A stretch of 64,000 nt of DNA, taken from positions 1,240,001 through 1,304,000 of the forward strand of contig NZ_CP121197.1 of the NCBI RefSeq assembly GCF_029625215.1. Reading direction: 5' to 3'. Made by a program: the position numbers and the translations under genes. This stretch comes from Aurantibacillus circumpalustris (lineage in GTDB: Bacteria > Bacteroidota > Bacteroidia > B-17B0 > Aurantibacillaceae). Numbering within the stretch: the stretch's first letter is position 1; every line of letters begins with the position of its first letter. Below the pieces are notes generated by a model, which saw nothing but the letters and a program-made list of their open reading frames with translations, had not been told where the DNA came from and made no database searches. Shown piece by piece: positions 1-7,149 of this stretch.

Positions 1-813
1 TTCTATATCGCTTAAAGTTTCCTTTGAATTTTTAGGATCGCGAATAGACTCCTGAACATTATGTTTTAGAGTCTCAGCCAAAGAAGAAATTGGCGCTACG
101 GAGTTCATAATTTCATGCGTCATAACACTTAACAGTTTTTGCCAGGCCTTTGATTCTGTTTCATCTAGGGCTTCGTTAATATTTTGAAAGGCAATGAGTT
201 TGTAAGTTTTATTTTCACTTTGAAAAGTAGTTGGGGATAATAATATTTTATAGACACTTTTATCCTTTGTAATAGAACCAATAACATTGTTGCCTACACT
301 AAGTGTAATAATTTGATCGTATAATTCTTTATTACGTTTTTCGAGTGAATGAATAGTTTTTAAATACGGGATTTGAAGTAGATTTTTCAAGGACTCGTTC
401 ATCCATAATATTTCACCACTTTCTGTTTCGTAAGATAAAATACCCGTGTCAACAATTTCGAGAATGGTTTTAAGATGTAAGTATTGAGTTTCTTTTTCTT
501 TACTTATGATTTTAAAAGTGTCGTTAATTTCATTAAATCCCGTCCGGAAAGGTTGCAGTTCAGCCGGGGCTCTCTTCACATCAAAATACCTCGAAAAATC
601 CCGGTAATGAACTGCCTCTACAAATTGTTGAATTTCACTTTGCGCTTTTTTATTGAATTTGTAATAGTCTATGAAAAGGAAAACAATAAGGGGAACGATG
701 ATTAACTCCAGCAAATACCAACCTTTAACTAATGCAAAAGATGCCAGTAGTAGTGTTGCAAAAACAAGCAGCACTTTTATAAATATGTTCCAACCAAAAC
801 GTTTAAATTTCAT
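1..813 (-). CDS. Sensor histidine kinase (NtrY-like), 3' end cut by window
   Basis: Open frame of 271 codons from an ATG at 813 (minus) running off the window start, so the C-terminal ATPase domain is missing. Two hydrophobic segments at about residues 8-27 and 31-50 anchor it in the inner membrane. A PAS-like region lies around 100-215, followed by a dimerisation/phospho-acceptor helix with the H-box sequence MTHEIMNSVAPIS; the predicted phosphorylated His is residue 233. Its start overlaps the end of the upstream NtrC-type regulator by 11 nt, so the two are translationally coupled and almost certainly form a two-component pair. Family knowledge: such kinases phosphorylate sigma-54 activators. 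The signal sensed is unknown. The function call is solid; the NtrY-like subclass is inferred from architecture and partner. Confidence 0.88.
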   Translation of the reverse strand, partial: MKFKRFGWNIFIKVLLVFATLLLASFALVKGWYLLELIIVPLIVFLFIDYYKFNKKAQSEIQQFVEAVHYRDFSRYFDVKRAPAELQPFRTGFNEINDTFKIISKEKETQYLHLKTILEIVDTGILSYETESGEILWMNESLKNLLQIPYLKTIHSLEKRNKELYDQIITLSVGNNVIGSITKDKSVYKILLSPTTFQSENKTYKLIAFQNINEALDETESKAWQKLLSVMTHEIMNSVAPISSLAETLKHNVQESIRDPKNSKETLSDIE

Positions 814-2152
814 ACTTACTTAATCTGCGGTACAAGGCTGTGCGCGTAATGCCAAGTTCTTTCGCAGCCTTGGTTATGTTTCCATTGTTTTTTTCAATCG
901 CTCTCAGTATGGTTTGTTTTTCGACGGCGCTGAGTTTTGTTTCATTGCCTTCTTCCGAAATTAATTTTGATCCTGATTCTATTGGCGAAAAAATAAGATC
1001 GCTTGCTTGGATCTGTTCGCTGTCCGCCATAATAACAGCGCGTTCTATACTGTACTGCAATTCCCTTACATTTCCTGGAAAGCGATAGTCGCATAATTTT
1101 TCTAAAGCTTTGGAATGAAATTCGGCTTTCGGTTTAAAATATTTATTTCCATAAAACTTTAGAAAGTGTTTGGCCAAGAGGGCTATATCACCTTTCCGTG
1201 AACGCAAAGGAGGTACAATAATTTCAACGGTATTGATACGATAAATTAGATCCTTTCTGAATTTATCTTCGTTCGCTAATTCAGTAAGTGGTAAATTGGT
1301 TGCGCAAATAAGTCTCAAGTTAATGGTGATCTCATTATTGGTTCCAAGGCGAACAACCTTTCTATTTTGCAATACACTTAATAGTTTTGCTTGTTGGTGT
1401 AAAGAAATATTTCCAATCTCATCTAAAAAAAGTGTTCCACCATCAGCGGCTTCAAAACGTCCTGCGCGATCTTCACGCGCGTCTGTGAAAGCTCCTTTTT
1501 TATGGCCGAATAATTCACTTTCGAATAAACTTTCAGTTAAAGAGCCGACATCTACTTTTACATAGGATTTATTTGCACGTAAGGAGCGTTGATGAATAGC
1601 TTGTGCAATGAGATCTTTACCTGTTCCATTTTCTCCCAAAATTAAAATGTTAGCATCTGTTGGGGCAATTTTTTCAATTTTACTAAAAATATCGCGCATC
1701 ACATCGCTCTCACCAATTAAGCCATACTCTCCAAAGTTTTGTTTATTGTTCTTTTTCTCAGCCCCTTTTTTCTTTAATACATCTTGTATTGTTTCCGTTA
1801 ACTTCTGATTGTTCCAAGGCTTTACAATAAAATCATCAGCCCCTTCTTTTAAAGATCTTATTGCTAAATCAATATCAGCATAAGCAGTAATCATAATTAC
1901 ACACATATCAGAATGAAACTCTTTTATACGTTTTAACCAATATATTCCTTCGTTACCAGTGTTAATAGACGCATTAAAATTCATATCTAACAAAACAAGA
2001 TCAAAGTTTTGTTTTTTAAGAAGTCCAAGTAAGTTTTCAGGATTTTTTTCGGTAACAACTTCTAACACTTCCTTTTTAAGAAGTAAACCGATGGCAGTGA
2101 GCACATCTCTGTCATCATCTATTACTAATATGCATGCTTGTTTTAAATTCAT
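803..2152 (-). CDS. NtrC-family sigma-54-dependent response regulator
   Basis: 449 residues with three domains in the usual order. The receiver is at 1-125, with acidic residues D12/D13, phospho-acceptor D56 and conserved K111. The AAA+ domain is at about 145-380, with Walker A GENGTGKD at 173-180 and Walker B FLDE at 242-245. A Fis-type helix-turn-helix occupies about 405-449. The sigma-54 contact loop reads GAFTDA (220-225) instead of the textbook GAFTGA. It would couple ATP hydrolysis to open-complex formation by sigma-54 RNA polymerase. It is co-transcribed with the overlapping kinase and faces away from the ABC export operon starting at 2463, where a near-consensus sigma-54 promoter is visible, so that operon is the likely target (inference). 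The start ATG at 2152 is the first in frame and gives a complete receiver. Confidence 0.95.
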   Translation of the reverse strand: MNLKQACILVIDDDRDVLTAIGLLLKKEVLEVVTEKNPENLLGLLKKQNFDLVLLDMNFNASINTGNEGIYWLKRIKEFHSDMCVIMITAYADIDLAIRSLKEGADDFIVKPWNNQKLTETIQDVLKKKGAEKKNNKQNFGEYGLIGESDVMRDIFSKIEKIAPTDANILILGENGTGKDLIAQAIHQRSLRANKSYVKVDVGSLTESLFESELFGHKKGAFTDAREDRAGRFEAADGGTLFLDEIGNISLHQQAKLLSVLQNRKVVRLGTNNEITINLRLICATNLPLTELANEDKFRKDLIYRINTVEIIVPPLRSRKGDIALLAKHFLKFYGNKYFKPKAEFHSKALEKLCDYRFPGNVRELQYSIERAVIMADSEQIQASDLIFSPIESGSKLISEEGNETKLSAVEKQTILRAIEKNNGNITKAAKELGITRTALYRRLSKYEI

Positions 2153-2245
2153 AGAACAAAGTTTGTCTGCTATAAATATACCGGAAAGCTAATAAACAGA
2201 ATCTAAATAGATTATAAAATTTATAAGAAAGAGATTGTATCAAAA

Positions 2246-2274
2246 CCGAACACTCTAAGAATCATTTCCGAACA
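2246..2274. repeat. Short direct repeat, possible activator-binding site
   Basis: The heptamer CCGAACA occurs at 2246-2252 and again at 2268-2274, 22 bp apart (about two helical turns). It lies roughly 55-80 bp upstream of the candidate -24/-12 promoter at 2326-2342, the usual position for enhancer sites of NtrC-type activators. The repeat is seen directly; its function is inference, and two short copies can occur by chance. Confidence 0.25.
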
Positions 2275-2325
2275 GTTCTTATATAAAGTAAAGCTTAAGT
2301 GGTTCAAAATCAATCGTAAAATACT

Positions 2326-2342
2326 TTGGCACGATTCTTCCT
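2326..2342 (+). promoter_or_regulatory. Candidate sigma-54 (-24/-12) promoter of the ABC export operon
   Basis: TTGGCACG at 2326-2333, then 4 nt, then TTCCT at 2338-2342. The -24 GG (2328-2329) is separated by 10 nt from the -12 dinucleotide, as required, but that dinucleotide is CC rather than GC. The match to TTGGCACG-N4-TTGCW is therefore complete except for one -12 base. Its position between a sigma-54 activator gene and the operon starting at 2463 supports the call. Confidence 0.45.
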
Positions 2343-2368
2343 TATATAAATCCGTTGTTTTTTCAATC

Positions 2369-2421
2369 AATATGTATGGCACTTTTATGAGCTGCAAATT
2401 ATAGGAGTTGCCATACATATT
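2369..2421. repeat. Perfect 13-bp inverted repeat upstream of the export operon
   Basis: AATATGTATGGCA at 2369-2381 is the exact reverse complement of 2409-2421, with a 27-bp spacer. It lies 42 bp before the adaptor gene start, downstream of the candidate -24/-12 element, so it would sit in the 5' leader. It could be a two-half-site operator or form a long hairpin in the mRNA leader. The rest of the 310-bp gap between 2153 and 2462 shows no other convincing feature. Confidence 0.5.
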
Positions 2422-2462
2422 TTAATCACTAATTTAACATTGAGATAATCAATGTAATATAT

Positions 2463-3722
2463 ATGGACAGAGTAATTGAGAAGAAAAAATGGACGACAAG
2501 AAAAATTATAACGATTGCTTTTGTTGTTTCTATTGTGATGTTAATTGCAGGAAGTATTTATTTTACTTCTGGTGCTACAAAGTTGAATGTAGATTCAGAA
2601 AGGCTTACTATTAGTGAGGTTAAGAAGGGATCATTTAAGGAGTTTATTCCTGTTAATGGGATTGTGTTGCCCTTAACTACAATTTATTTAGATGCGGTAG
2701 AAGGTGGGCGTGTAGAAGAAAAGTTTGTTGAAGACGGAACGATGATGAAAAGGGGAGAGCCTATTCTAAAACTACTTAATACAGATTTAGAGCTAAGTTT
2801 AGCCAATCAGGAAACTTCGGTTTTTAATTTACTGACACAAATGCGGATTTCGAGAAACGCTGCCCAACAAAATACAATTATGAAATTAAATCAAAGAAGT
2901 GATATCGAAAACACATTTAAAGAATCAGAGCGCATTTATAAAGTAAACAAACAACTCTTCGAACAAAAAGTAATTTCGGAGCAGGATTACAAACAATCTG
3001 AGAATAATTACACTTATGCTGTTCAAAAAAGGAAATTGACTGAACAAATTTTAAAACAAGATTCCGTTTCCACAAAAGAAGAATATGCGCAGGCCGAAGA
3101 ATCTTACAAACGCACGCAGCAATCTTTAGCTATCATGCGTAAAAAAGTGGAAGACCTCATAGTTCGCGCTCCTATTGACGGACAGCTTACATCGCTTGAT
3201 GCCGAGATTGGACAGAACAAAAACAAAGGTGAACGACTTGGGCAGATAGATGTGTTAAGTGGATTTAAAGTTAGAGTTGATATTGATGAGCATTACATTT
3301 CGCGGATCTACACTGGTTTAATCGGTGAGTTTACCTTTAGTGGAAAAGATTATAAATTAAAAATTCATAAAGTTTATACACAAGTAACGAACGGGAAATT
3401 TCAGGTAGACATGAAGTTTGAAGGAGAAATTGCTAAGGAAATTCGCCGTGGACAAACGCTTCAAATTCGTTTAGCATTAAGTGATGAGACAGAAGCGCTA
3501 CTTCTAGCAAAAGGCGGCTTCTATCAACAAACTGGAGGGAATTGGGTTTTTAAGTTAAATGAAGATGGAAGTAAAGCCTACAAAGTGGATATACAGTTGG
3601 GGCGGCAAAATCCGGAATATTATGAAGTAATGCAGGGTTTAAAACCAGGAGATAAAATTATTACTTCAGGCTACGATAATTATGAAAACACACAAGAATT
3701 AGTTTTAAAAGAAAGTAAATAG
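2463..3722 (+). CDS. Periplasmic adaptor subunit of an ABC exporter (HlyD/MacA-like)
   Basis: 419 residues with one N-terminal membrane segment at about 15-35. A barrel-sandwich (lipoyl-like) half follows at about 75-105, then a long charged, Gln-rich coiled coil at about 115-235 and the returning lipoyl half (IVRAPIDGQL). The C-terminal beta-barrel and membrane-proximal domains lie at about 245-415. Family role: it bridges an inner-membrane ABC transporter and a TolC-type outer-membrane channel. It is the first gene of a plus-strand operon and is followed after 12 nt by the ATPase. No outer-membrane factor is encoded here, so the channel must be supplied from elsewhere. The ATG at 2463 is the only sensible start. 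The substrate cannot be predicted. Confidence 0.93.
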   Translation: MDRVIEKKKWTTRKIITIAFVVSIVMLIAGSIYFTSGATKLNVDSERLTISEVKKGSFKEFIPVNGIVLPLTTIYLDAVEGGRVEEKFVEDGTMMKRGEPILKLLNTDLELSLANQETSVFNLLTQMRISRNAAQQNTIMKLNQRSDIENTFKESERIYKVNKQLFEQKVISEQDYKQSENNYTYAVQKRKLTEQILKQDSVSTKEEYAQAEESYKRTQQSLAIMRKKVEDLIVRAPIDGQLTSLDAEIGQNKNKGERLGQIDVLSGFKVRVDIDEHYISRIYTGLIGEFTFSGKDYKLKIHKVYTQVTNGKFQVDMKFEGEIAKEIRRGQTLQIRLALSDETEALLLAKGGFYQQTGGNWVFKLNEDGSKAYKVDIQLGRQNPEYYEVMQGLKPGDKIITSGYDNYENTQELVLKESK

Positions 3723-3734
3723 AAAATAACAGAT

Positions 3735-4412
3735 ATGATAAAAGTAACAGAACTTGAGAAAATTTATCGTACCGAAGAAGTGGAAACGGTAGCGTTAAAT
3801 AAAATTTCGTTTGATATTAAAACGGGCGAATTTGTGGCTATTATGGGTCCTTCGGGTTGCGGTAAATCTACGCTATTAAACATAATTGGTTTGCTAGACG
3901 ATTTGGATGGTGGTAGTTTTAAGTTTAATGATATTGAAGTGGCAAAGTTTAATGAACGCAAACGTGCTGAAATGCGTAAGCATAACATTGGTTTTGTTTT
4001 TCAAAGTTTTAACCTGATAGACGAATTAACGGTTTTTGAAAACGTAGAACTTCCTTTAATATATACAGGAGTTGCCACGGCTGAAAGAAAACGAATTGTT
4101 GATGAAGTGTTAGATAAAATTCAAATCGCGCATCGGCGCAATCATTATCCACAACAGCTTTCCGGAGGTCAGCAACAACGTGTTGCTGTTGCTCGGGCCG
4201 TTGTAAACAAACCCAAATTAATTCTTGCCGATGAGCCAACAGGAAATTTGGATTCACGCAATGGTAACGACGTTATGCAACTTTTAACTGATTTGAATGA
4301 ACAAGGAACTACTATTATTATGGTAACGCACTCTGAACACGATGCGCGGTATACGCACCGCATCATAAATATGCTTGACGGACAAATTGTAACTCAAAAT
4401 ATTAAAATATAA
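3735..4412 (+). CDS. ABC transporter ATP-binding protein (MacB/LolD type)
   Basis: 225 residues, the usual length for this class. Walker A GPSGCGKST is at 38-46, the Q-loop reads FVFQSFNL, the signature LSGGQ starts at residue 142 and is followed by QQRVAVARA, Walker B is LILADEPTG with an intact NLDS D-loop, and the H-loop is MVTHSEHD. All catalytic elements are present, so it should hydrolyse ATP and power the neighbouring MacB/FtsX-like permeases. Family knowledge: these ATPases drive mechanotransmission exporters that act on periplasmic or outer-leaflet substrates. It lies between the adaptor gene and a small membrane-protein gene in the same operon. Confidence 0.95.
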   Translation: MIKVTELEKIYRTEEVETVALNKISFDIKTGEFVAIMGPSGCGKSTLLNIIGLLDDLDGGSFKFNDIEVAKFNERKRAEMRKHNIGFVFQSFNLIDELTVFENVELPLIYTGVATAERKRIVDEVLDKIQIAHRRNHYPQQLSGGQQQRVAVARAVVNKPKLILADEPTGNLDSRNGNDVMQLLTDLNEQGTTIIMVTHSEHDARYTHRIINMLDGQIVTQNIKI

Positions 4413-4422
4413 AAACTAAAAA

Positions 4423-4746
4423 ATGATTTCTGCAATTCTCCTGTCGTTGATTAGTATTCTCAAAAGCGGAAAAGTTTTGGCTTTTGTGAACTCCCTGACT
4501 ATTCTATTTCTAATAGTGAGTTTATTTTTTTTAAGCAACGCAGATAAAACAAATCTTAGTTCATCACATGAAGAGAATGCGGTACTTCTTGATTCATCCT
4601 TTCATCAAGACATTACGTTTATACAGCCCTTTACCTCGCTTGCAGGATTTAACTGGCGATTTGGGAAAGATATGAAGAGGAAAGAAAAGGAAGTAAAAGT
4701 AATTTCAGTGCCCACAATTAATTTGCCAAATCTCTTTAAAAGATAA
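4423..4746 (+). CDS. Small membrane-anchored protein of unknown function in the ABC operon
   Basis: 107 residues. A strongly hydrophobic segment lies at about residues 19-37, preceded by a weaker hydrophobic stretch; the rest (38-107) is polar, rich in Ser and Lys, and probably periplasmic. I do not recognise a family. It begins 10 nt after the ATPase stop and ends 4 nt before the first permease, so it is part of the operon by position. Its ending (NLPNLFKR) carries no sorting signal. It could be an accessory subunit or a degraded remnant. The frame is open throughout and its spacing matches neighbouring genes, which favours a real gene. Confidence 0.6.
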   Translation: MISAILLSLISILKSGKVLAFVNSLTILFLIVSLFFLSNADKTNLSSSHEENAVLLDSSFHQDITFIQPFTSLAGFNWRFGKDMKRKEKEVKVISVPTINLPNLFKR

Positions 4747-4750
4747 GCCA

Positions 4751-7147
4751 ATGCTAAAAAACTATTTTAAAATAGCCTGGAGAAATCTTTTAAAAAATAA
4801 ACTGTTCTCGTTCATCAATATCATTGGACTTGCCATTGGTATTGGTTGTTGTGTGCTTATTTTCATTTACGTTGAAAATGAATTAAGCTACGACACTTTT
4901 AATGAGAATGCCGATAGAATTTGTCGTGTAACCTCAGTTGTTTACCAGGAAAAAAAGGAAGAACATTTCGCACCTACTTCCCCTATCACTGTGCAAAAAA
5001 TTCAAGATGGATTCCCGGAAGTGGAAAAGATAGTCCGGCTCACTTTTTCAGGCAGACTTATTACCTACAAAGACAAAACATTTTACGATACAAAAACTCT
5101 ATTTGCAGACTCAACTTTTTTTGACATTTTTTCTTTTCCACTACTGGACGGCAGTGCTCAAAAGGCCTTGGTGGCTCCCTATAGCCTTGTAGTAACCGAA
5201 AAAATTGCAAAAAAATACTTTGGCAAGGAATCTCCGGTTGGTAAAATATTAAAGTTAGATACATTAACTGTAATGGTGACGGGTGTTATGAAAGACATTC
5301 CTCTTAATTCGCACATCAATTTTGATTGTCTTGTTTCAAGAAGTACCTTATTTGAAATGAATAAAGGCGAGTCAACCTGGCGCGACGATCATGAAAAGAA
5401 TTGGCTAAACTGTAATGCCTATTCCTATTTACTTTTGAAAAATAAAGTAGATGTAAAAAATTTTGAAACTAAGGTGAATAAATACTTGACCATAGAAACT
5501 GCGGGTTTAAAAAAAGACATTGGTATGTGGATGAATGTTGCGGTACAACCGATTCTTGATATTCATTTAAAATCAAAAATGGAGCACGAATTCCGCGGGA
5601 CTAAAAACAGTGATATTTCTTATGTTTATATTTTTTCGGCTACAGCCTTCTTAATTTTATTGATCGCCTGTTGCAATTTTATTAATCTTTCAACCGCTAA
5701 ATCCTTAAACAGATCAAAAGAGATTGGACTCAGAAAAGTTATCGGCGCCAATCGCGCTCAACTCATTTCACAATTTCTTGGTGAATCTGTGCTGTTCACA
5801 CTAATAGCAAGCGTTTTATCGTTCTTGCTTGTTTTGCTCTTTTTGCCGGTGTTTAATTCTTTTATTGAAACAAAACTTGAATTTAGCAGAAGTATCGCTT
5901 GGCTTTACCTTGCAATTATATTCAGTGTTGGACTACTGGCAGGTTTGTACCCAGCGCTCCTCATGTCATCCTTCGCTCCCATTCGTTCTCTAAAAGGAAA
6001 AATTAGTCACGGTATCGCAGATATTATTTTTCGAAAAGGCTTAGTGGTATTTCAATTTTCTATCGCCATTGTTTTAATTATTGTAACAACCTTAATTCTT
6101 CGGCAACTAGACTTTATCCAGAACCGTAACATTGGTTTAAATAAGGATCAAGTATTAACAATTGAACTAAGAGGCATCGGTCCGCAGAAAGGTGATGTAC
6201 TTGTTAAAGAGTTGAGTAAAAATCCAAAAGTTTTAAGCACAAGCTTAACCAATTTTACATTTAAAGGTATACCAAACATTACGGTGCTTCCAGAGGGATT
6301 CGCCCAAACAGAATTAACAGGGTGTGCAGTTATTTCGGTAGATGAAGATTTTTTAAAAACCATGCAAATAGAAGTTCTTGAAGGAAGAAATTTTTCTAAA
6401 GACTATTCTACAGATATTAACGAGGCCTTTATAGTAAATGAAGCGGCCGTAAAAGAATTCAGGTGGAAAACACCCAAAGAAGCCATTGGCAAAAAAGTGG
6501 AATGGGCTTTCGGCAAAAATGGAAAAATAATTGGTGTGGTAAAAGATTTTAATTTCGCCTCGATGAAGGAAAATGTAAAACCTCTACTCATTCATATTTT
6601 CAAGCATTGGCACGGCACAGTGATTGCTCGTTTAAAAACCGATAATCTTACTTCAACCATGAAAGAGATAGAAGCAACGTTTAAAACAGTTGCGGGAGAT
6701 GCTCCGTTTAAAGCAACCTTTATGGAAGATGACTTTAACGCTTTATATCAATCTGAAAAAAATATGCGTTCAGTATTGAGTACTTTTACTTTTTTAGCTG
6801 TGCTTGTTGCATGCCTTGGTTTGTTTGGTTTAGCGACCTTCACCATCAAACAACGCTTCAGAGAAATAGGTATCCGCAAAGTGCTTGGCTCAAGCGTTAG
6901 TGACATCGTACGACTATTATCTAAAGATTTTTTAAAACTGGTAGTTATTTCTTTTCTAATAGCATCTCCAGTTGCCTGGTATGCCATGCATAAATGGTTA
7001 CAGAATTATGCTTTTCGTATTGATATTGGCGCTTGGGTGTTTATTATTTCTGGCTCATTGGCACTTCTAATTGCTTTTTTAACCGTGAGTACTCAAGCCA
7101 TAAAAGCCGCAATTGCCAATCCTGTAAAAAGCTTAAGAACCGAATAA
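4751..7147 (+). CDS. ABC transporter permease, MacB/FtsX-like, copy 1
   Basis: 798 residues with a duplicated FtsX/MacB architecture. TM1 is at about 18-40, followed by a periplasmic MacB core domain to about 280 and three TMs (about 290-312, 345-370, 380-405). A second half has TM5 at about 430-450, another periplasmic domain, and three TMs near the C-terminus. Cytoplasmic coupling motifs EIGLRKVIGA and EIGIRKVLGS follow TM2 and TM6, as expected for FtsX domains. The protein ends in NPVKSLRTE, shared with the other three permeases. Paired with the upstream ATPase and adaptor it should move a substrate or transmit force across the envelope; the substrate is unknown. Confidence 0.93.
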   Translation: MLKNYFKIAWRNLLKNKLFSFINIIGLAIGIGCCVLIFIYVENELSYDTFNENADRICRVTSVVYQEKKEEHFAPTSPITVQKIQDGFPEVEKIVRLTFSGRLITYKDKTFYDTKTLFADSTFFDIFSFPLLDGSAQKALVAPYSLVVTEKIAKKYFGKESPVGKILKLDTLTVMVTGVMKDIPLNSHINFDCLVSRSTLFEMNKGESTWRDDHEKNWLNCNAYSYLLLKNKVDVKNFETKVNKYLTIETAGLKKDIGMWMNVAVQPILDIHLKSKMEHEFRGTKNSDISYVYIFSATAFLILLIACCNFINLSTAKSLNRSKEIGLRKVIGANRAQLISQFLGESVLFTLIASVLSFLLVLLFLPVFNSFIETKLEFSRSIAWLYLAIIFSVGLLAGLYPALLMSSFAPIRSLKGKISHGIADIIFRKGLVVFQFSIAIVLIIVTTLILRQLDFIQNRNIGLNKDQVLTIELRGIGPQKGDVLVKELSKNPKVLSTSLTNFTFKGIPNITVLPEGFAQTELTGCAVISVDEDFLKTMQIEVLEGRNFSKDYSTDINEAFIVNEAAVKEFRWKTPKEAIGKKVEWAFGKNGKIIGVVKDFNFASMKENVKPLLIHIFKHWHGTVIARLKTDNLTSTMKEIEATFKTVAGDAPFKATFMEDDFNALYQSEKNMRSVLSTFTFLAVLVACLGLFGLATFTIKQRFREIGIRKVLGSSVSDIVRLLSKDFLKLVVISFLIASPVAWYAMHKWLQNYAFRIDIGAWVFIISGSLALLIAFLTVSTQAIKAAIANPVKSLRTE

Positions 7148-7149
7148 TT

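Noticed and set aside
484-705. 73-codon plus-strand frame
   Set aside because: Lies antisense within the histidine kinase coding sequence, which has convincing domain motifs.
2221-2418. 65-codon minus-strand frame in the operon promoter region
   Set aside because: Overlaps the candidate promoter and inverted repeat; no domain, and composition is typical of AT-rich spacer.
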